From assembly GCA_008360955.1 (NCBI GenBank), contig LUCM01007497.1, positions 1 to 64,000 of the forward strand: DNA of 64,000 nt. The letters are read 5' to 3'. The notes below the pieces were generated by a model. It saw only the letters and a program-made list of their open reading frames with translations, did not search any database and was not told the origin of the DNA. The DNA is from Fasciolopsis buskii (Eukaryota; Platyhelminthes; Trematoda; Plagiorchiida; Fasciolidae). This document shows positions 12,603-25,800 of the stretch, in pieces (positions within the stretch are counted from its first letter, which is position 1; the number at the start of each line of letters is the position of its first letter). The position numbers and the translations under genes were made by a program.

Positions 12603-15600
12603 GTAAGTCAGTATAATGTGTTGCATCCAAGGTTAAAAATTACAATTTCGGGGGACACTGGACGAATAAGCTGTGAAAAGAGACATCATGCTGTCAATAC
12701 ACGAAGTGGATAGAAAGAAGGCTGTATGAGTTACCATCAATGACTCAACAACCTAATAAATTCAGTAATCAGGAAATCGAAAGTCGATTCGGTTAGTGAG
12801 CCGCAGGTAACAACGCAGCGTATGCGAGAGCAGATGAATTGGGTGAACTAAATTAAATAATGGAAAAATATGCTGTTCAGTAGCACGTTATGATCGGAAT
12901 ATTTGAAAACCTCTTGAAGGCTAAGCTTCCACTTGGCTGGCTTTACAAGTCAGCTTTCACCCTATGTAGGTTATCAAGTTTGACTGCCTGGCATACCCTA
13001 GCAGAGGATTGAGCAGTAGATTGTCTTAAAACGCTGACACCAAAACTTATCGTGAAATAAAGAATACCTGTTACCGAAAGATTATTAGCTGAAATTTCAT
13101 ACCGTCCATGAGCGCGGATCTAATTATGCTGCTTCAGTTTAGTTGGAATATGCAGACACTGAAAGTCCAGCTAAGCCTTAACTTAACTCAAAGTGAAATT
13201 TCGTACTCTAGTTTTTTCATTCATCTTGGCCTCCAACTCGGGAGTGACTTACAAGCGGACGCAAACTTGGTTGTCAAATAAGAGACGTTTGTTGCACCTT
13301 GCGGATCAATTCTTTTCTCTTATTTCTTTGATGTTTGCCCAAAACTACATTTTAGTATTTGCATTTTAAGTAAAGGTTACCATAAGCATTGGTTTCACTT
13401 CGAAATGACTTGCTTCATTTATTTCCATTTTATTAGATCCTGTTGCAATATTGCAATAAGTTTGGTGCTAGAAAAAACGAGCAGAAAACACATTCGTGAA
13501 TCCCAATAAGAATTTGATAAGTTTTCTACCGTCACAAGTTTTACTTACGAATAGCGTGTTGATGATATCCAGTTAACGTTAACAGGATACAGTTGCGAAA
13601 TACGAATATGGTGATCACGAAATCTGACCATTTTTTATCCATATCTATTTGGCAGACGGCGATTGTTGCTGCAGATGTGAACTGACGGGAGTTAGAGATA
13701 TTGTTTTGGGTTGTCTTTGGTACCTAGTTTGAAATTATACTCGTCTTGTTTGTGCAAAAAATCATCATGTGCAAAATACATTACATCGATTTGTCCAGGA
13801 CTGATACTTTTGCACAAATTATACTGCTAAACGTGCCAAGCTCAACCAGAAAGATATCTGCGTTCACATTGTTTGATCCTATTCACTAACGTTTCGTTTG
13901 GTGAAAATATGAAATAGTATATTACAAACGTATTTCAGAGTTGCACAGCAGTAATGTATCAACATGTTAATTTCAAACAAGACAGTTTTCAATCGCCGCC
14001 GGGTGCAACATGATGTTTTTCGAAGCACTTGGTTACAACTATTGTTTGCACTGACCGCGAGATTCGAACACCTTTGCTCACCGAATTAATGTGCCATCTC
14101 GATGAATTGTGAAACTTTCTTCGGTACGTCCCGTCGAATTTATCAAACTTTCATACAGTTGTACTTCATTTCTCGGCGGAACTTCGATGGCACTTTGTTT
14201 ACCAATGATCGCTCCTGTTTAAGGGATGGAGAGCTTCTCGATCTAGCTGATTTACAATTAAGCATTACTGGTCGAAAACAAACGTTGCTTTTAAGAGGCC
14301 GCATTTTCCGCAAGAAAAACTTGTCTACTCTAATTAACCGTTGGAAAATATTTTCCAATTAGGGGATGAAAATTGTTATTTCCATGCACATCAAGTCCGC
14401 TTCGCTGATTTGTCTGAAACGTTGTCTAGCTTTTCTTACCAGTAGAGGATGTCACAAAATTGACCACTAATTAGCCATGCAAAACCTTGAGAAGTCTCTC
14501 ATGTTATCCTCCGCCTGTTTAATTTTGAACAAAAAAAGAAACAATCTCAATTTCAGTTTATTTTTTGTCGGCAAGTAAACTTAACGGATAGCAGATGTGA
14601 CGTGATGGACCGCTATAAAGCAGAAAATAATCAACTACTAACTTTGGAGGACCGCCAAAATCTGAACGCATATCACAAATTTGCTACCATACCAACACCT
14701 CGGTGATTTCCAGCACATTTCGTGGTCAGGATGCACAATGAATTTCACGATAGGCTAGTATTGTCAGTGAAATGGATCATGTCTTCTTGGTGATTCACGT
14801 GATGGTTTTGGTACTTATGCAGTACCAGAAACAAGCAAGCACATGGAATTCAAAGAAATGGAATTTTTGCCTTCCTTGTGGAAATTACTGTTACACTGAC
14901 CTCAAACAACTATGGATTTTGACGAGAAACTTGCCCTCTGGTGGAGAATCAAAAGTGTGGGGGGTTGGTTTTCTATGGCTTTTCGTTGCATTTTAACAAA
15001 ACAAATTTCTCATCGCTGAGTAAACAAACAATATCCATAAATACAAAGTACTTGTTACACGATTCATATATCCTGTCCTAGTTTGAATGCGGTCACATGT
15101 AGGGAATTTTTCATCAATCAGTTTTGACGAGAACCTGACTTGAAGGGGTAGGCATGAAACAAGCATGTGGTTTTTGTGAATCAGTTTGCATTGGAAGTCA
15201 GTTTGCTACAACCAAGAAGCTGACTAATACTCCTTAGGCATTGTTAGGTATTGCAACACTGCTCGAAAAAATGCCAAATTAATTTTCACAGTTGTCATTT
15301 TGAAATGAAGCAAGTGAAAATTGGCAAACATTTCAACAACGGTGGCAAGAGAGGAACAAGATGAACATTTTTTAATTCACTATGAAATCTGATAGAGTGC
15401 AGTAGTCTGTGAAGGGACACAGAACAGGTATTTCATCAAAATCCTGCTATCAAGCTAACACTATATAGCCTCGAGACTTCCCGAGTGAACACGAAAACGA
15501 ATCGTTACTGGAATTCCGCAACGAGATTTGTAACCGAACTTGGGGCGGGATGCTGATGTTGAAGCTTTATGTGGAAGTGTCATGCAACTTTGCATGTAAT

Positions 15601-18265
15601 AATCCTAAGCGTTTGATCCCAAATTATCTTCCTCCAGTTCAGCGCATCATAAAGTTTAAATTACGAATACGATCGGCTTATGAAATTTGTTTACCGGAAT
15701 CGTTCCTAGAAAAACACTATGGAGTGCCACAGTGATGAATGCTTAATTTCTTACGTGCATTGATGTACAAATAGATCACTCATAAGGAGCGGTGTTAACC
15801 TAACAGCAGCAAGTTTCTGTAACTGGTAAATGAGGTTTTGGAATGCTTCCTATCCAGCACTAAAAATCCACTAAATGAATGTCTGGAATATTTTAAAAAG
15901 TCACTGAAACAAATCCTAGAAGTAACCAAGCAGCCTACGCGAGAGAATGCCTTAAATGAACGGAAGCGCGGTTCCATTCCTGCTGATTTTTTTCTTTTTC
16001 GAGCATCAGCAGCGTAAGACGAAGATTCAAGTTTGCTAGCATGTTCATGTGCGTATGCGTGCTGAAAATCTAAGCCAGATTGGGGGTGCCCGCGATTCTA
16101 TTTCAATAATATTGATCGAATGTTGTCCCATGGATAAATGTTCAATACCGGTTGGACAAATTCGCCATGTTTTGAGTTCCCCTTTTTGAATGACGGACCT
16201 CCTCCGCAGGTGCTTGAGAAACTGGACGGTAAAATATAAGTGTATGGGCTGCTGGAAAAGGGGTGCTAACTTTGTCCTAACTGATCTCGTTTGGATAACT
16301 TTTGACTAAACTAACAATAATTACAAGGCAACGCAGTTAAAAATGTTTTGATGAAGGTCTACTTGTACTTAAAAAATAAGTACTGAATATTTTCTCTTGG
16401 CCTGACATTTACAAGATGAACAAAATAGCATGGAGGAGAGTGCAATGAGGAGGGCGGAAATTAAAAACCAACAACACGTTTCTTTTTCTACCATTCATGG
16501 CAACAAGTGCCCTAGACCTACGGCATTCACGTCGATTGTTTCTGCCTCACACTATTTCCCGAAAACTACCGAAACGTCTAGAAAATGCAGATAGCATAAA
16601 ATCATCATTACCCAATAACACGCGACGAGTGACCCAAATGGAACATATGTGGGGTCGAGCAGCAAACAAACGAAACTTTCTCAAGTAATTAGAAGCGAAG
16701 TTCAGCAATAAATATGACCAAAAATGGCTGTTATTGAGCAAAAGACCACCGGACACCGTTTTATTGATCACAAACTAATTTTCGGATTTCAAAGAATGTC
16801 CCGTATACAACGGGAATCTAATGACGACGTCTGCCGATCTTCACCAATATGTACACACTAGATCAAAGGACCTCAACCTTAAACGCAAAAGACTACGTGG
16901 TTGTTTATTTTTCCATCAGGCAACAATTGCTAATCAGTTTTAAATTATCATTCATACAATATTTTCTCTCCCTCTTACGGTGGTTGTGATTAACCTCCCA
17001 TTGCGATTTCGTCAATGCCCACTTCAGATCAACGGCCATAACGGATCAATGTAGGCACAGATTCCACATGTCATTTGCGGAGTTTAAGACACGTACTATA
17101 TTTGGTCATCTTAGTTTACACTTTTTCAGTTATTTGGGTTTACAATATAGCAAAACATTTTCCTAAATTTTTTAGAGAAAGAAATTTATCCCATTGCAGA
17201 GATTAGTAAGGCTTAGGGAAGCCTTTGGTGTAACATACCTTGGTATGATTCTCTGTAAAAATTATGAAAGCATATTCAAGCTGATTTATTTAGTTATATA
17301 GGCTTACAGTCAAATACTTTGTAATTCACTTTCACGGTCAAGAACTATCCCTCGCGAATACACTGAAATCGGCACGTTCCAGTGCCACTTTTTTTCTCGA
17401 TCACTGGAACTTCCCAGCTTCTCAAAGTTTGTGTTGCTGGTCTCAGTAACTTTTCTGCAGAACAAGAGAATTTGAAATTTCCTTGGTAATATTATGTTTC
17501 ACCTGATCTGATATTTACATTTTTCAACGGTTCTTCCGGACGTGCTTCATTTTATCCTAGGTTAACCTTCCCATACAGAAGCATTTCTGCATAATTTAGT
17601 CTTAATACATTATTCATTGCTCATCATTCACATATGGTAGGCGATTAGACGAGTTGCAAAACAAAAGAAATAACATCAAATAAGCAAACGCGTTGTTAGA
17701 GCGGATTTACAAATCCTGCGAAAAACAACCCGTTGTTCACTTTTATCTTTTTATCCCAAAATAGCGCACATTATGGACACCAGTGAATTGTTCTAAGTTG
17801 GGATAACTGCAGAATTTGGATCGATGCTACGTAGGCTGGATACAATGATACGATAGAAAAGGTTCGACATTTGTTTAGTAAATCGAGGTTTTTCATAAAT
17901 AACAATGCGGTTCCAGTTAACCCGAGTCATTTTGTATTCCGATTCCCGTGAAACAAACAAGTGTCGGTGAAATACCGGTAAAAATTCATGACTGCACGTA
18001 TTTAGAAAAACCGGTGTCAGATTAACTTCGCCTCTGCATTCCTTGTGTTTGGCAATGAAGGATCAGGTCCGGTTTCACCAATGGTACATTATCGGACCAG
18101 TTACTAGCTTTTACCAATGCATGCAGTGATTTGCCCACATTTTGGTTGAAGCTGATTTCTGGCTGTCTGATTGATAGATTTTATTGCATGACTAATAGTT
18201 GATTCAAAAACATTAAAATGAAAAATTTTCCTTTCACTTCATAGCTAACTGACACACGCAAGCAG
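12603..18265. other. Non-coding stretch, nothing firm
   Basis: No gene or transposon domain recognised. Two small points: around 14062-14085 the minus strand carries a B-box-like GTTCGAATC in a context resembling a tRNA T-arm, without a matching upper half. Around 16497-16688 a 63-codon + frame begins with ATGGCAACAAG but has no recognisable domain. Confidence 0.4.
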
Positions 18266-18948
18266 AAGCAGACCACATACAGGCGGACGGACAAGCTAGT
18301 CACTTTACACTGATCGAAGATTCCGTAATGGTTACCCATATCGTTCAGAAAGTAGCATCGTCAGTTGCTGGCAGTGAAAAAAATTACTAAAGATAAGTTT
18401 GTTAGTTTAACTGATACTCGGTTTTACAAATTAACAAGTTTTAAAGAATAATTTAGTCAGAGGGAAGCAGTTCGTTTCACTGAGCAATCCTATTGCTAGA
18501 AGTAAGTACCATAAGCTTAAATTGCTAGTTTTGCCTTTGAAGGAAGTATAAGGTATTTCGTTACTACGATAAGACATTTGGAATTCTCTAAGCCGGTCGT
18601 TCATAAACTCAGCTAGTTAGATGCATTCTGGATAGATTACGGGCTAATGAGCTACATATTGAGCCAACGGCGCAGATCACAAAGTCGTTAACATCGTGCA
18701 TAAAAGCTCTATCATTGGAAGCAGATGAGGAAGGACTTGGATTCAGAAAATTAAACTTCCATGATGTTAAGAAGATTGATAAAACCAGAATTCTTAGAAA
18801 ACCTGTGAATTTTGAGAACAATACTGGAATCTCAATTGAAACATGTGGCATGAGCGAGAACGTTGACACCACCCCAGAATCGTCCAAAGTTGACAGTAGT
18901 CAGTGCCTAATGGTTGCAGGGCAAAACATGTTCTTTCGTTTCGTTTCG
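18266..18948 (+). CDS. Candidate split gene of unknown function (three exon-like segments)
   Basis: Three open + strand segments can be joined without breaking frame. Segment a (about 18266-18373) reads ...SHFTLIEDSVMVTHIVQKV... and ends before GTGAAA. Segment b (18457-18501, 45 nt) reads GKQFVSLSNPIAR and ends before a perfect GTAAGT at 18502. Segment c (18617 to about 18948) reads CILDRLRANELHIEPTAQ, then a charged region with LEADEEGLGF, then KPVNFENNTGISIE. The implied introns are 83 and 115 nt, and all junctions fall in phase 1. The 5' border of segment a is uncertain: the best acceptor (18244) would bring a TGA into frame, so a later AG is assumed. The product looks soluble and mostly helical, with no signal peptide or membrane segment seen. 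No start codon, upstream exon or family is identified. A decayed gene copy is the main alternative. Confidence 0.35.
18934..18948 (+). repeat. TTTCG triplet tandem repeat at the end of the open frame
   Basis: Three tandem copies of TTTCG, just before the first stop of the upstream frame (TAA at 18949-18951). A change in copy number here shifts the frame, and the sequence on its far side is open in a different frame. Confidence 0.6.
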
Positions 18949-18955
18949 TAACTTA

Positions 18956-19441
18956 CTCTCCGATGATGCGAAACTAAAAAGCCTACAAGTGCAGAGTTCT
19001 TTAGACGAAGGACTACCTGTTACGCATGTTTGACATGCGGCAGAAACCGCAAAACTGGTCATCAGCTAACACGAGAATTTATTCTCTGATCCATACGCGA
19101 TACAGTTTGCAAAGTGAAACTCAGCCCTGAGCTTAAATGGAAAACTGGGAACAAAACTTGAGGAACGCTCCCTGGTAAAATGTCACATTCTGAATAAGTT
19201 TCCTAAGGCCATCACAGGTGAAAGGCAAGTTCATAGGCAATGGCTACGAAATGCACCAATGGCCTTTCCTGTAAAAGCTGTTTACAAAGAAACTTCGATT
19301 TATTTCAGAGCAAGTATAAAGCCTATTATGTCGACGTGCCTAGTTACAAATGCATATAAAAGCGTTTCCCGTAGGAAGCAAATTGAACTTAATTTTGACT
19401 GGCAGTGCCAACATTCACGGGGCTTGTTTTTAGTAAACTGA
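18956..19441 (+). pseudogene. Broken continuation of the 18-kb coding-like region
   Basis: From 18956 one frame runs to 19441 with only three stops in about 160 codons, fewer than expected for AT-rich non-coding DNA. It has protein-like runs such as DDAKLKSLQVQSSLDEG near the start and LGTKLEERSLVKCHILNKFP in the middle. It is one frame away from segment c, separated by the TTTCG repeat. Either slippage there broke an originally continuous coding sequence, or this stretch holds further exons with introns I cannot place. The last part (19259-19441) is open and ends in TGA. No domain is recognised. Confidence 0.25.
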
Positions 19442-22400
19442 GTGAGCCACAGATATACCGTCTGTCTGAAAAGTTTTGCTAGGGAGGTGAAAATGTTGAC
19501 TATTATTCACTCAATGGAGTCTTCGTTTATTGAAATACTCTGCAGGTCGTTTGGTTTGACCAAAATTAAGCGTGATTTATAAGCCAGTTCCAAATTAGTG
19601 TAGGACGAATCTATTCTTGCACTGAATCGTTGTGTTACCATGGTAGCTCAGTGTGCTAACTGGTCGAACTTTATAACGGTTTGTCACTGATGGGATATCA
19701 ATTGAGTATATTTGCATATTTGCATATGTCCTGTACATATGTCGTATCAATCGTGTTGGGAACTTAGTAATAACCAAGCAAATTCCTGAAAGGACTTTTG
19801 ACAGAATCTCTCCAGTGTTGGTTAACATTAAAATGATGAGACAAAGTTAACCAAACGGGCAATTTCCGTCCACAGCAAATCCCTTTATCGGGTTTCGTAA
19901 AATGACAAATCATCGTTGTACTTTGAATATATGTTGCGGAAATGCAGCTGTCGCTTGAATATACTACATCATGATTGATTTGTGACGTTTGGTTGAATTA
20001 GTGACTAGCATGGAGCCCTGAATTTACACTAATACCTTCACAAGTACCTTAATTACAAGCATTCGTTTGAATAGCTCACAATCGATCGCTTTTGACCCTA
20101 ATTTGAGCGAACTATCGTGTGAAGCAAAAAATGGATATTTTAGGAGCAAACCTCTGGTCGTTTGGTTTGATTTGTTATTCACATGTTTGTTCAGCTTCCA
20201 CACGTCTCCTGGTCGATGTGGTCGGACGGATCGATAAATGTCAGTTTGCGTACAACAAACATTGTTACATTCGCTCATAATGTAACAGTACACAAATGAA
20301 GACGTTTAATCTGCACGATTATCCTGACTTTAAATTTCATTAATTTCTAGTCATCCCGGCGAATGACGATTTGCTTTTTCCTCACAACAATTTTTGGGCC
20401 TGCGGTTTGCAGTCCAGCCAGTGGCTTTATTTCCTGTTTTATCTAGAGAGACAAGTACATGGTGCCAATGGGGAGGTTAATGTCGCATATGACGGAACAA
20501 ACTGGAATGAATTTTGTTTTTTCGCATTTCATTCGGAAAATAAGGCTTGTTTCCTTTTAGTTCAAATGTTTACAGTTGAACTTATTAAATAACCAGTTTC
20601 GTATCTTCCACGATTGCTAGTCTTTTGTCCTCTTACTTCGGTTCCAAAGCTCAAAATTCAAGGGTTCGAAGTCAGCTCGATTTGGCCACCTATCCAGAAA
20701 GAATGCATTAGTTTCCTATGTGATAGACCTGGGGATATTAAGTTTAACGGTCTACTATAAAACAAGAATGAATATCTTTGTACCAGAATGGGCGCAAATA
20801 ATCGGATTATAATCATTTGCCAATTCGAGTCGAAATCGAGCAGTCCGTTTTAACTCAGAAGCACCGGGGGTTTCTTTCTAGACCATTCATCTATGTCACT
20901 TCCACTTTGGACATGTTTCTGGTTCTTAAATTTTGGACAACATACTCTGGAAATCCGCGTGTTCCAAATTATTGGATTTAAGTTTCTGAGCTGCCGGAAC
21001 TGAAGTCAGCATTTTTCTGATTATTAAAAACACAAAAGGCGTCGAAACGACAGATGGTCAGATCTATGTCGCATAAAACAAACATCCTGTCCATATACAC
21101 AAAACTCCTTCCAGTTATTCTCAAATGAAAGTGCGCTTGTGTATTATCCAAGAATCATTTTGTTGCTTGATTGTTCGGTAGTTTCTTGTATCCGACAGGC
21201 TGAAACCCAGGAACAACCTTCGTTTTCACATACTGGTCGTGATTGACACTAGAAGTTTAAATGCTAGGAATTAAGGATAAAACACGCGAAGCCATTCTTC
21301 TACACATATCAGCCTTAATGTATCTGACTGCAAGACCAATAATTTGTCTAGGTGGAAACAGTTTCAATTTCCAAGTTTTCCTGTAATCCGACATAAGAAT
21401 GACGATATACTGGCCTGGATACTGTCAGATATTTTGCTTGAGAATAATAATAGTCACACTTCTCTGAAAACATCAATGATCAGTAGTCATCCGGCAAGAA
21501 AGGGGGTGACAGAAATTTATGTGCTCAGTCTTCACGTGTGTGTGTCTGTATGTGGTGAGCTCATTCGCATTTTACTTTTGTTACCGGAAGAGTCACAGGC
21601 TGATTCCAAAATATCCATTCATCGGAACGGAAAACGGTCAAATCTTGTGAGCCAATGACACTGTGCTTTACTCTGGCCATTCATACAAGAAAGACAGTTT
21701 CACCATAAACTAGCTCGATGGCCGACTTGCGATCCCACTCCTAATGTGTTTAATGAGACTTTTTTGTTGTCTTCCTTCTTGTGGAAAATCAGTTCATTGG
21801 CTAAAGAGAAAAGATGCATTGGAAAAAACGTAAAATGTAATAAAAATGTGTTTATCCACTAGTGCTGGATTGCCCAAGTTGACATATTTTGAGAAATTAG
21901 AACGTGACAGACATAACAGAAATAAGGAATAAAGTTAACTGGCGCAGAAGAAAGGAAATCTCAGTCGGCAGTTTGCTGGGCGAATGTGGTGACCTTACTT
22001 TTAAAAATAGTGGTAAAATTTCACCCGTATCAAATTCACAAAGATTAATTTTGTTCACTGTATTCTTGGCTTGTATTTAATAGACCAGTGAGGAACGGAC
22101 ATCGCTTTGGAGAACGTTAGTTTAGTGAATCCTCGGATTTTTACCAGAACGTCGGAACGGCGAAATTCGGTATACCCTGTGCCTGCGAGAAGCATATCTT
22201 TCTTGCCGCAGCGACCGTTCGTTCGAAATGCACCATGAGGTGGTTTTTAAGGACGATAATGAAGTGGAAAGTGTGCCTTAGGGTGCGTAATTTTTCAGAT
22301 GATTTTCTGTTTTGGGCCTAGTCTCGTTTTCCGTTTAATGATAGATCGTAAGAGTTAGGCCGGAACCCTCCAGCATTTTTACCGTCCTGCTTAATTCGAA

Positions 22401-22826
22401 AATTTACGCATTCTGTAGGGCTCCTAGCCCACGACATTAGTCTCATTCGATTTCAACGAATTTAAGTTCAATACAACATCTAGCAAATCACTTCAAGATT
22501 CTTTAATTTGGACAAAATCTTCCGCTTTTATTGTTATTGCTTCATTCGACATTAAAATTTTCAGGTCCTCTGGCTTTTGCGTGAATCGCTTTCACTCTTG
22601 AAAAATCTACTTGCATCAAGTTGCAGAGATCCGATCACCGACCAAGCCTGTTCGGCTGACGCGACTGTCTAGCCACGATTGCTGAATGTTACAGCCAGAT
22701 GCACTCCTGCAATGCCTCCTACAAATTTACTGCAAGGACTGTGGTCTATCTTAATCCGCAATTCATGATTAGCACTTACTCACTAATAGGCTGAAAAATA
22801 CATATCTTGTGTCGATGGTACATTTA
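19442..22826. other. Non-coding stretch, one weakly coding-like patch
   Basis: Nothing recognisable overall. Around 22148-22281 the composition is locally richer in CpG, and a + strand frame follows an acceptor-like TTTTTACCAG. It ends MHHEVVFKDDNEVESVP then TAG. A second frame is also open there, and no partner exon or poly(A) signal is evident, so I do not call it a gene. Confidence 0.4.
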
Positions 22827-22897
22827 AGCAGTGGCGAAACAGATAATATCGTGGCGTTTGAACGTGAAAGTCGCGGGTTCGAATCCTCCCACCGCTG
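22827..22897 (+). repeat. tRNA-like sequence, probably a SINE head
   Basis: The 71-nt stretch folds partly like a tRNA. The ends AGCAGTG and CACCGCT pair at six of seven positions. An A-box-like TGGCGAAACAG sits near the start, and a perfect B box GGTTCGAATCC lies at 22876-22886. The anticodon stem and part of the T stem are mismatched, so a working tRNA is unlikely. Downstream sequence to about 23050 may be SINE body. A decayed tRNA gene is the alternative. Confidence 0.45.
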
Positions 22898-25800
22898 GTC
22901 AACTTCCCCACTTGGCCGTAGTTGTTCAACCAAAGTAGGAATATAAAAACGCTATTTACAACAACGGTGATTAGAGTGCCCAATTCGATATTATGAGCCC
23001 AAAAATCTATGGCTTTAAGTGATCCATCTACAGTTATTGCGCGGACATTTTTATTGCACTTGACTATATGCTTATTCGTACCACTCATCAGTAAGGGGAT
23101 TTGCAAATTACTTCACTAGGACAATGTCACTGCTGTCCTCTTTCTGGTTCATGAAATTCGGCAATGGAGAGGCAGTTTAGTTTACTACCTGGCAATTGTA
23201 AGAATGTTCATACACTTGAATGGGAACAGCATTTCCAGAAAAACAAACGACTAGTAAATCTCATCAATGTGGGACAAGCCCCGGTTTTGAATGAACGGTG
23301 TCACAGACAACGAAGGATTATGCGTCCACACGGTTAAAATAAAAGTTAGCACAGAGTAACCCATGCAAAAAACCCGTGAAATCTAAAATATCGTAATAGT
23401 GTTTGATAATCCGTCATAGTATTATTTCTTTTTTGCTAGTCACTTGGGTGTAGCCAGCCCTAAGTAAATATCTAGTACTAGGGGCCATCACGCAACTGCT
23501 ACAAGCTAGCTATCCACGGCATTGGTGAAATAATAACAACGGTTTCAGTACTTGCAACAGATAAATTTGACCGTTACACACTGAACTCGCTTTCCTGAAG
23601 GTAACAATTCCTAAAACTAACTTCATTTGAAAAACGGGTCATTTGACCTGGATAATCACTGGTCTGTGCGCCGACATACCTTTGGGATTTTGAAACTAAC
23701 AGCTATTCGGTAAAAGTTGAGCAGGAAAGTACACATGGCCCATTTTAAACTTAAGGACAAAAGAATCAGGTTCCAGAAGAATGCCAGCATTTAGGATTTA
23801 TTTTGTTAGAATGAGCTCAAGGTTCACGAAATTCAGTATAAACGCTTAGCTTACGATAAAAAGACGGAAGCGATGTGTAGCTGTTTCATTCTTTGTGGGA
23901 ATCAGCTGTTCTTATCTATCGGGCTCTAAGTGAGACACTAACGAAGGGCGAACGTGTTAGTCGAAGCCGTAGCTATTACCTCATCGGACGGGATTTCAAC
24001 AGTTTGTCGCACTTTACCGAGAAGCTTAAAAGTTTTGTCTTTTCACCAAGTAAGCACTTTTCTGCGATCCGTTGACAATGACTGGCAGAAGTGCTTGAGG
24101 CAGAGTAATAAATCTTAACAAAGACATCGCTTTTATGTTTTTTATTCCCCGTGTACATAATGCAAATTATTTAGAATAATGTTTCGATGATTCTTGTCAG
24201 GAGCCTGTGACGAAAGTTTCTCTGAATCACACATGGTCGGCTTAGAAACAGCTCATGTCCAGTCACTTATATTAACCCTATTTAGGGTTTACTCATCGCT
24301 GACGTGAGCAACCGACATTGAGCGACAGTATTCGATTGTCTGTTTTTGACTAACCGCGGTCAAGCAATCCCTATCGACAGCTCATAAAGGATAAATTCGC
24401 CGTCCAAATTGAACTTTCTTCCATTGATACAGCTCTGTTGAGTGATTTTAGACCTATATTTTATCACTGGTTGATGTTGCATATTACAGATGAACAGCTC
24501 ATATTGCCGATACCTCTCAATTTACTAAAAAATAAAATTTTCTGACAAAATCTATTCATTCTCTTAGGTCTTGGAAAAAACCAAACTATCAATTCGAAAA
24601 TTTGTCGTCTAAAAAGGCGGTTGCGTGCAAGTGGATGAAAGCAACACAGAAATGCCAGAAATTCTTATCAAACGATTGGTTCAAATCCTCATAAAGAAAG
24701 GTTTCTAGTACTTATTTCTGAGGTGAAAATTGAGCTAGCTTCTTGGCCTCTGATGCATGGTCAGCTTACCTTGTGGTGGCAGTCCTCCATTTGTGCATTA
24801 GTTTCAAATAATGTGACTTGTTTCACAATGTGACACGGAATTTTTCTTCCCGTAAGGTCACGACAAATTACAAGTAACTGGAATGCAATGTGTTGCTGTA
24901 TCATTGTTCGGGAAAACAAATCGATTCACAAGTTAATATGGAAGCATGCTGTAAACCAGTTAGCGATCGAGCTACGCGGCTTGGCCAGACAAGAGGGCTT
25001 TGGTATATGACTACACCACGACTGATGCAAGTGCACGCGCGAACAGTGCATTAGTCTATTTTTGTCGATCATCATTTCAGTACATTTCCATCGGAAGCAA
25101 AACTTTCTCAACCATAATTTGAGGTACAAAGCAAAGCTTTTCACAGTATCACACGAATTAGTTTATAAGTAATTTGCCAATGTGAAAACCACACTTTAGT
25201 TTCTCTCGCACTGGTTCCTGACTGTGATTATTGACAACATTCGTAAAGGAACTCAAAATTATACAAAAAGATTGCTCTCTGATATCTAGTCAGTAGTGTA
25301 GCTCTGTGGCAGGTGATAAATGCATCGATGGTCTTAGTTTGTCCCGGACTATTTTAATTTTGTTTTCAACGGTTTAAAAGTGCAAACTACTTTTTACATA
25401 ATTTATATCGCAGCATGTATCAGTAGGAATCGGTCTGAGCCAAATTAGAAGTTTAGTGTTTTGCTTCAGTGCTACGAAACAGTTAATGAAGAAAACGAAT
25501 TAACTAAAGATTAGTTAGAAAAATTAATATAGGTTTGATCAGTAAGTTCTTTATTGCTGATGTTTGATTAACAAAAATATCTAATGGGTTTTTTGATGGA
25601 AAATCAACAGAGCAGTTTTAGTTTTCCATATTTACCTGTCACGATTTTCTTGTTCCCTCGACATGCATCGAATTACCTGAGGCCTGCTACAAGGCACCGA
25701 TGGTGGCGTTTACAGTGAACCAATCGCAAACTACATTGAATGGTCTTAGGGAAAACTCTCTGCACAGACAAAATTTCCCCCACAAGAGGATACACTTCTC

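Noticed and set aside
19540..20175. 15-mer GGTCGTTTGGTTTGA shared by ~19547 and ~20155
   Set aside because: One or two such matches are expected by chance in 64 kb, and the flanks do not match.
22783..23106. 107-codon minus-strand frame
   Set aside because: Its centre is the antisense of the tRNA-like sequence (RIRTRDF-type string). Such frames arise by chance from B-box DNA.
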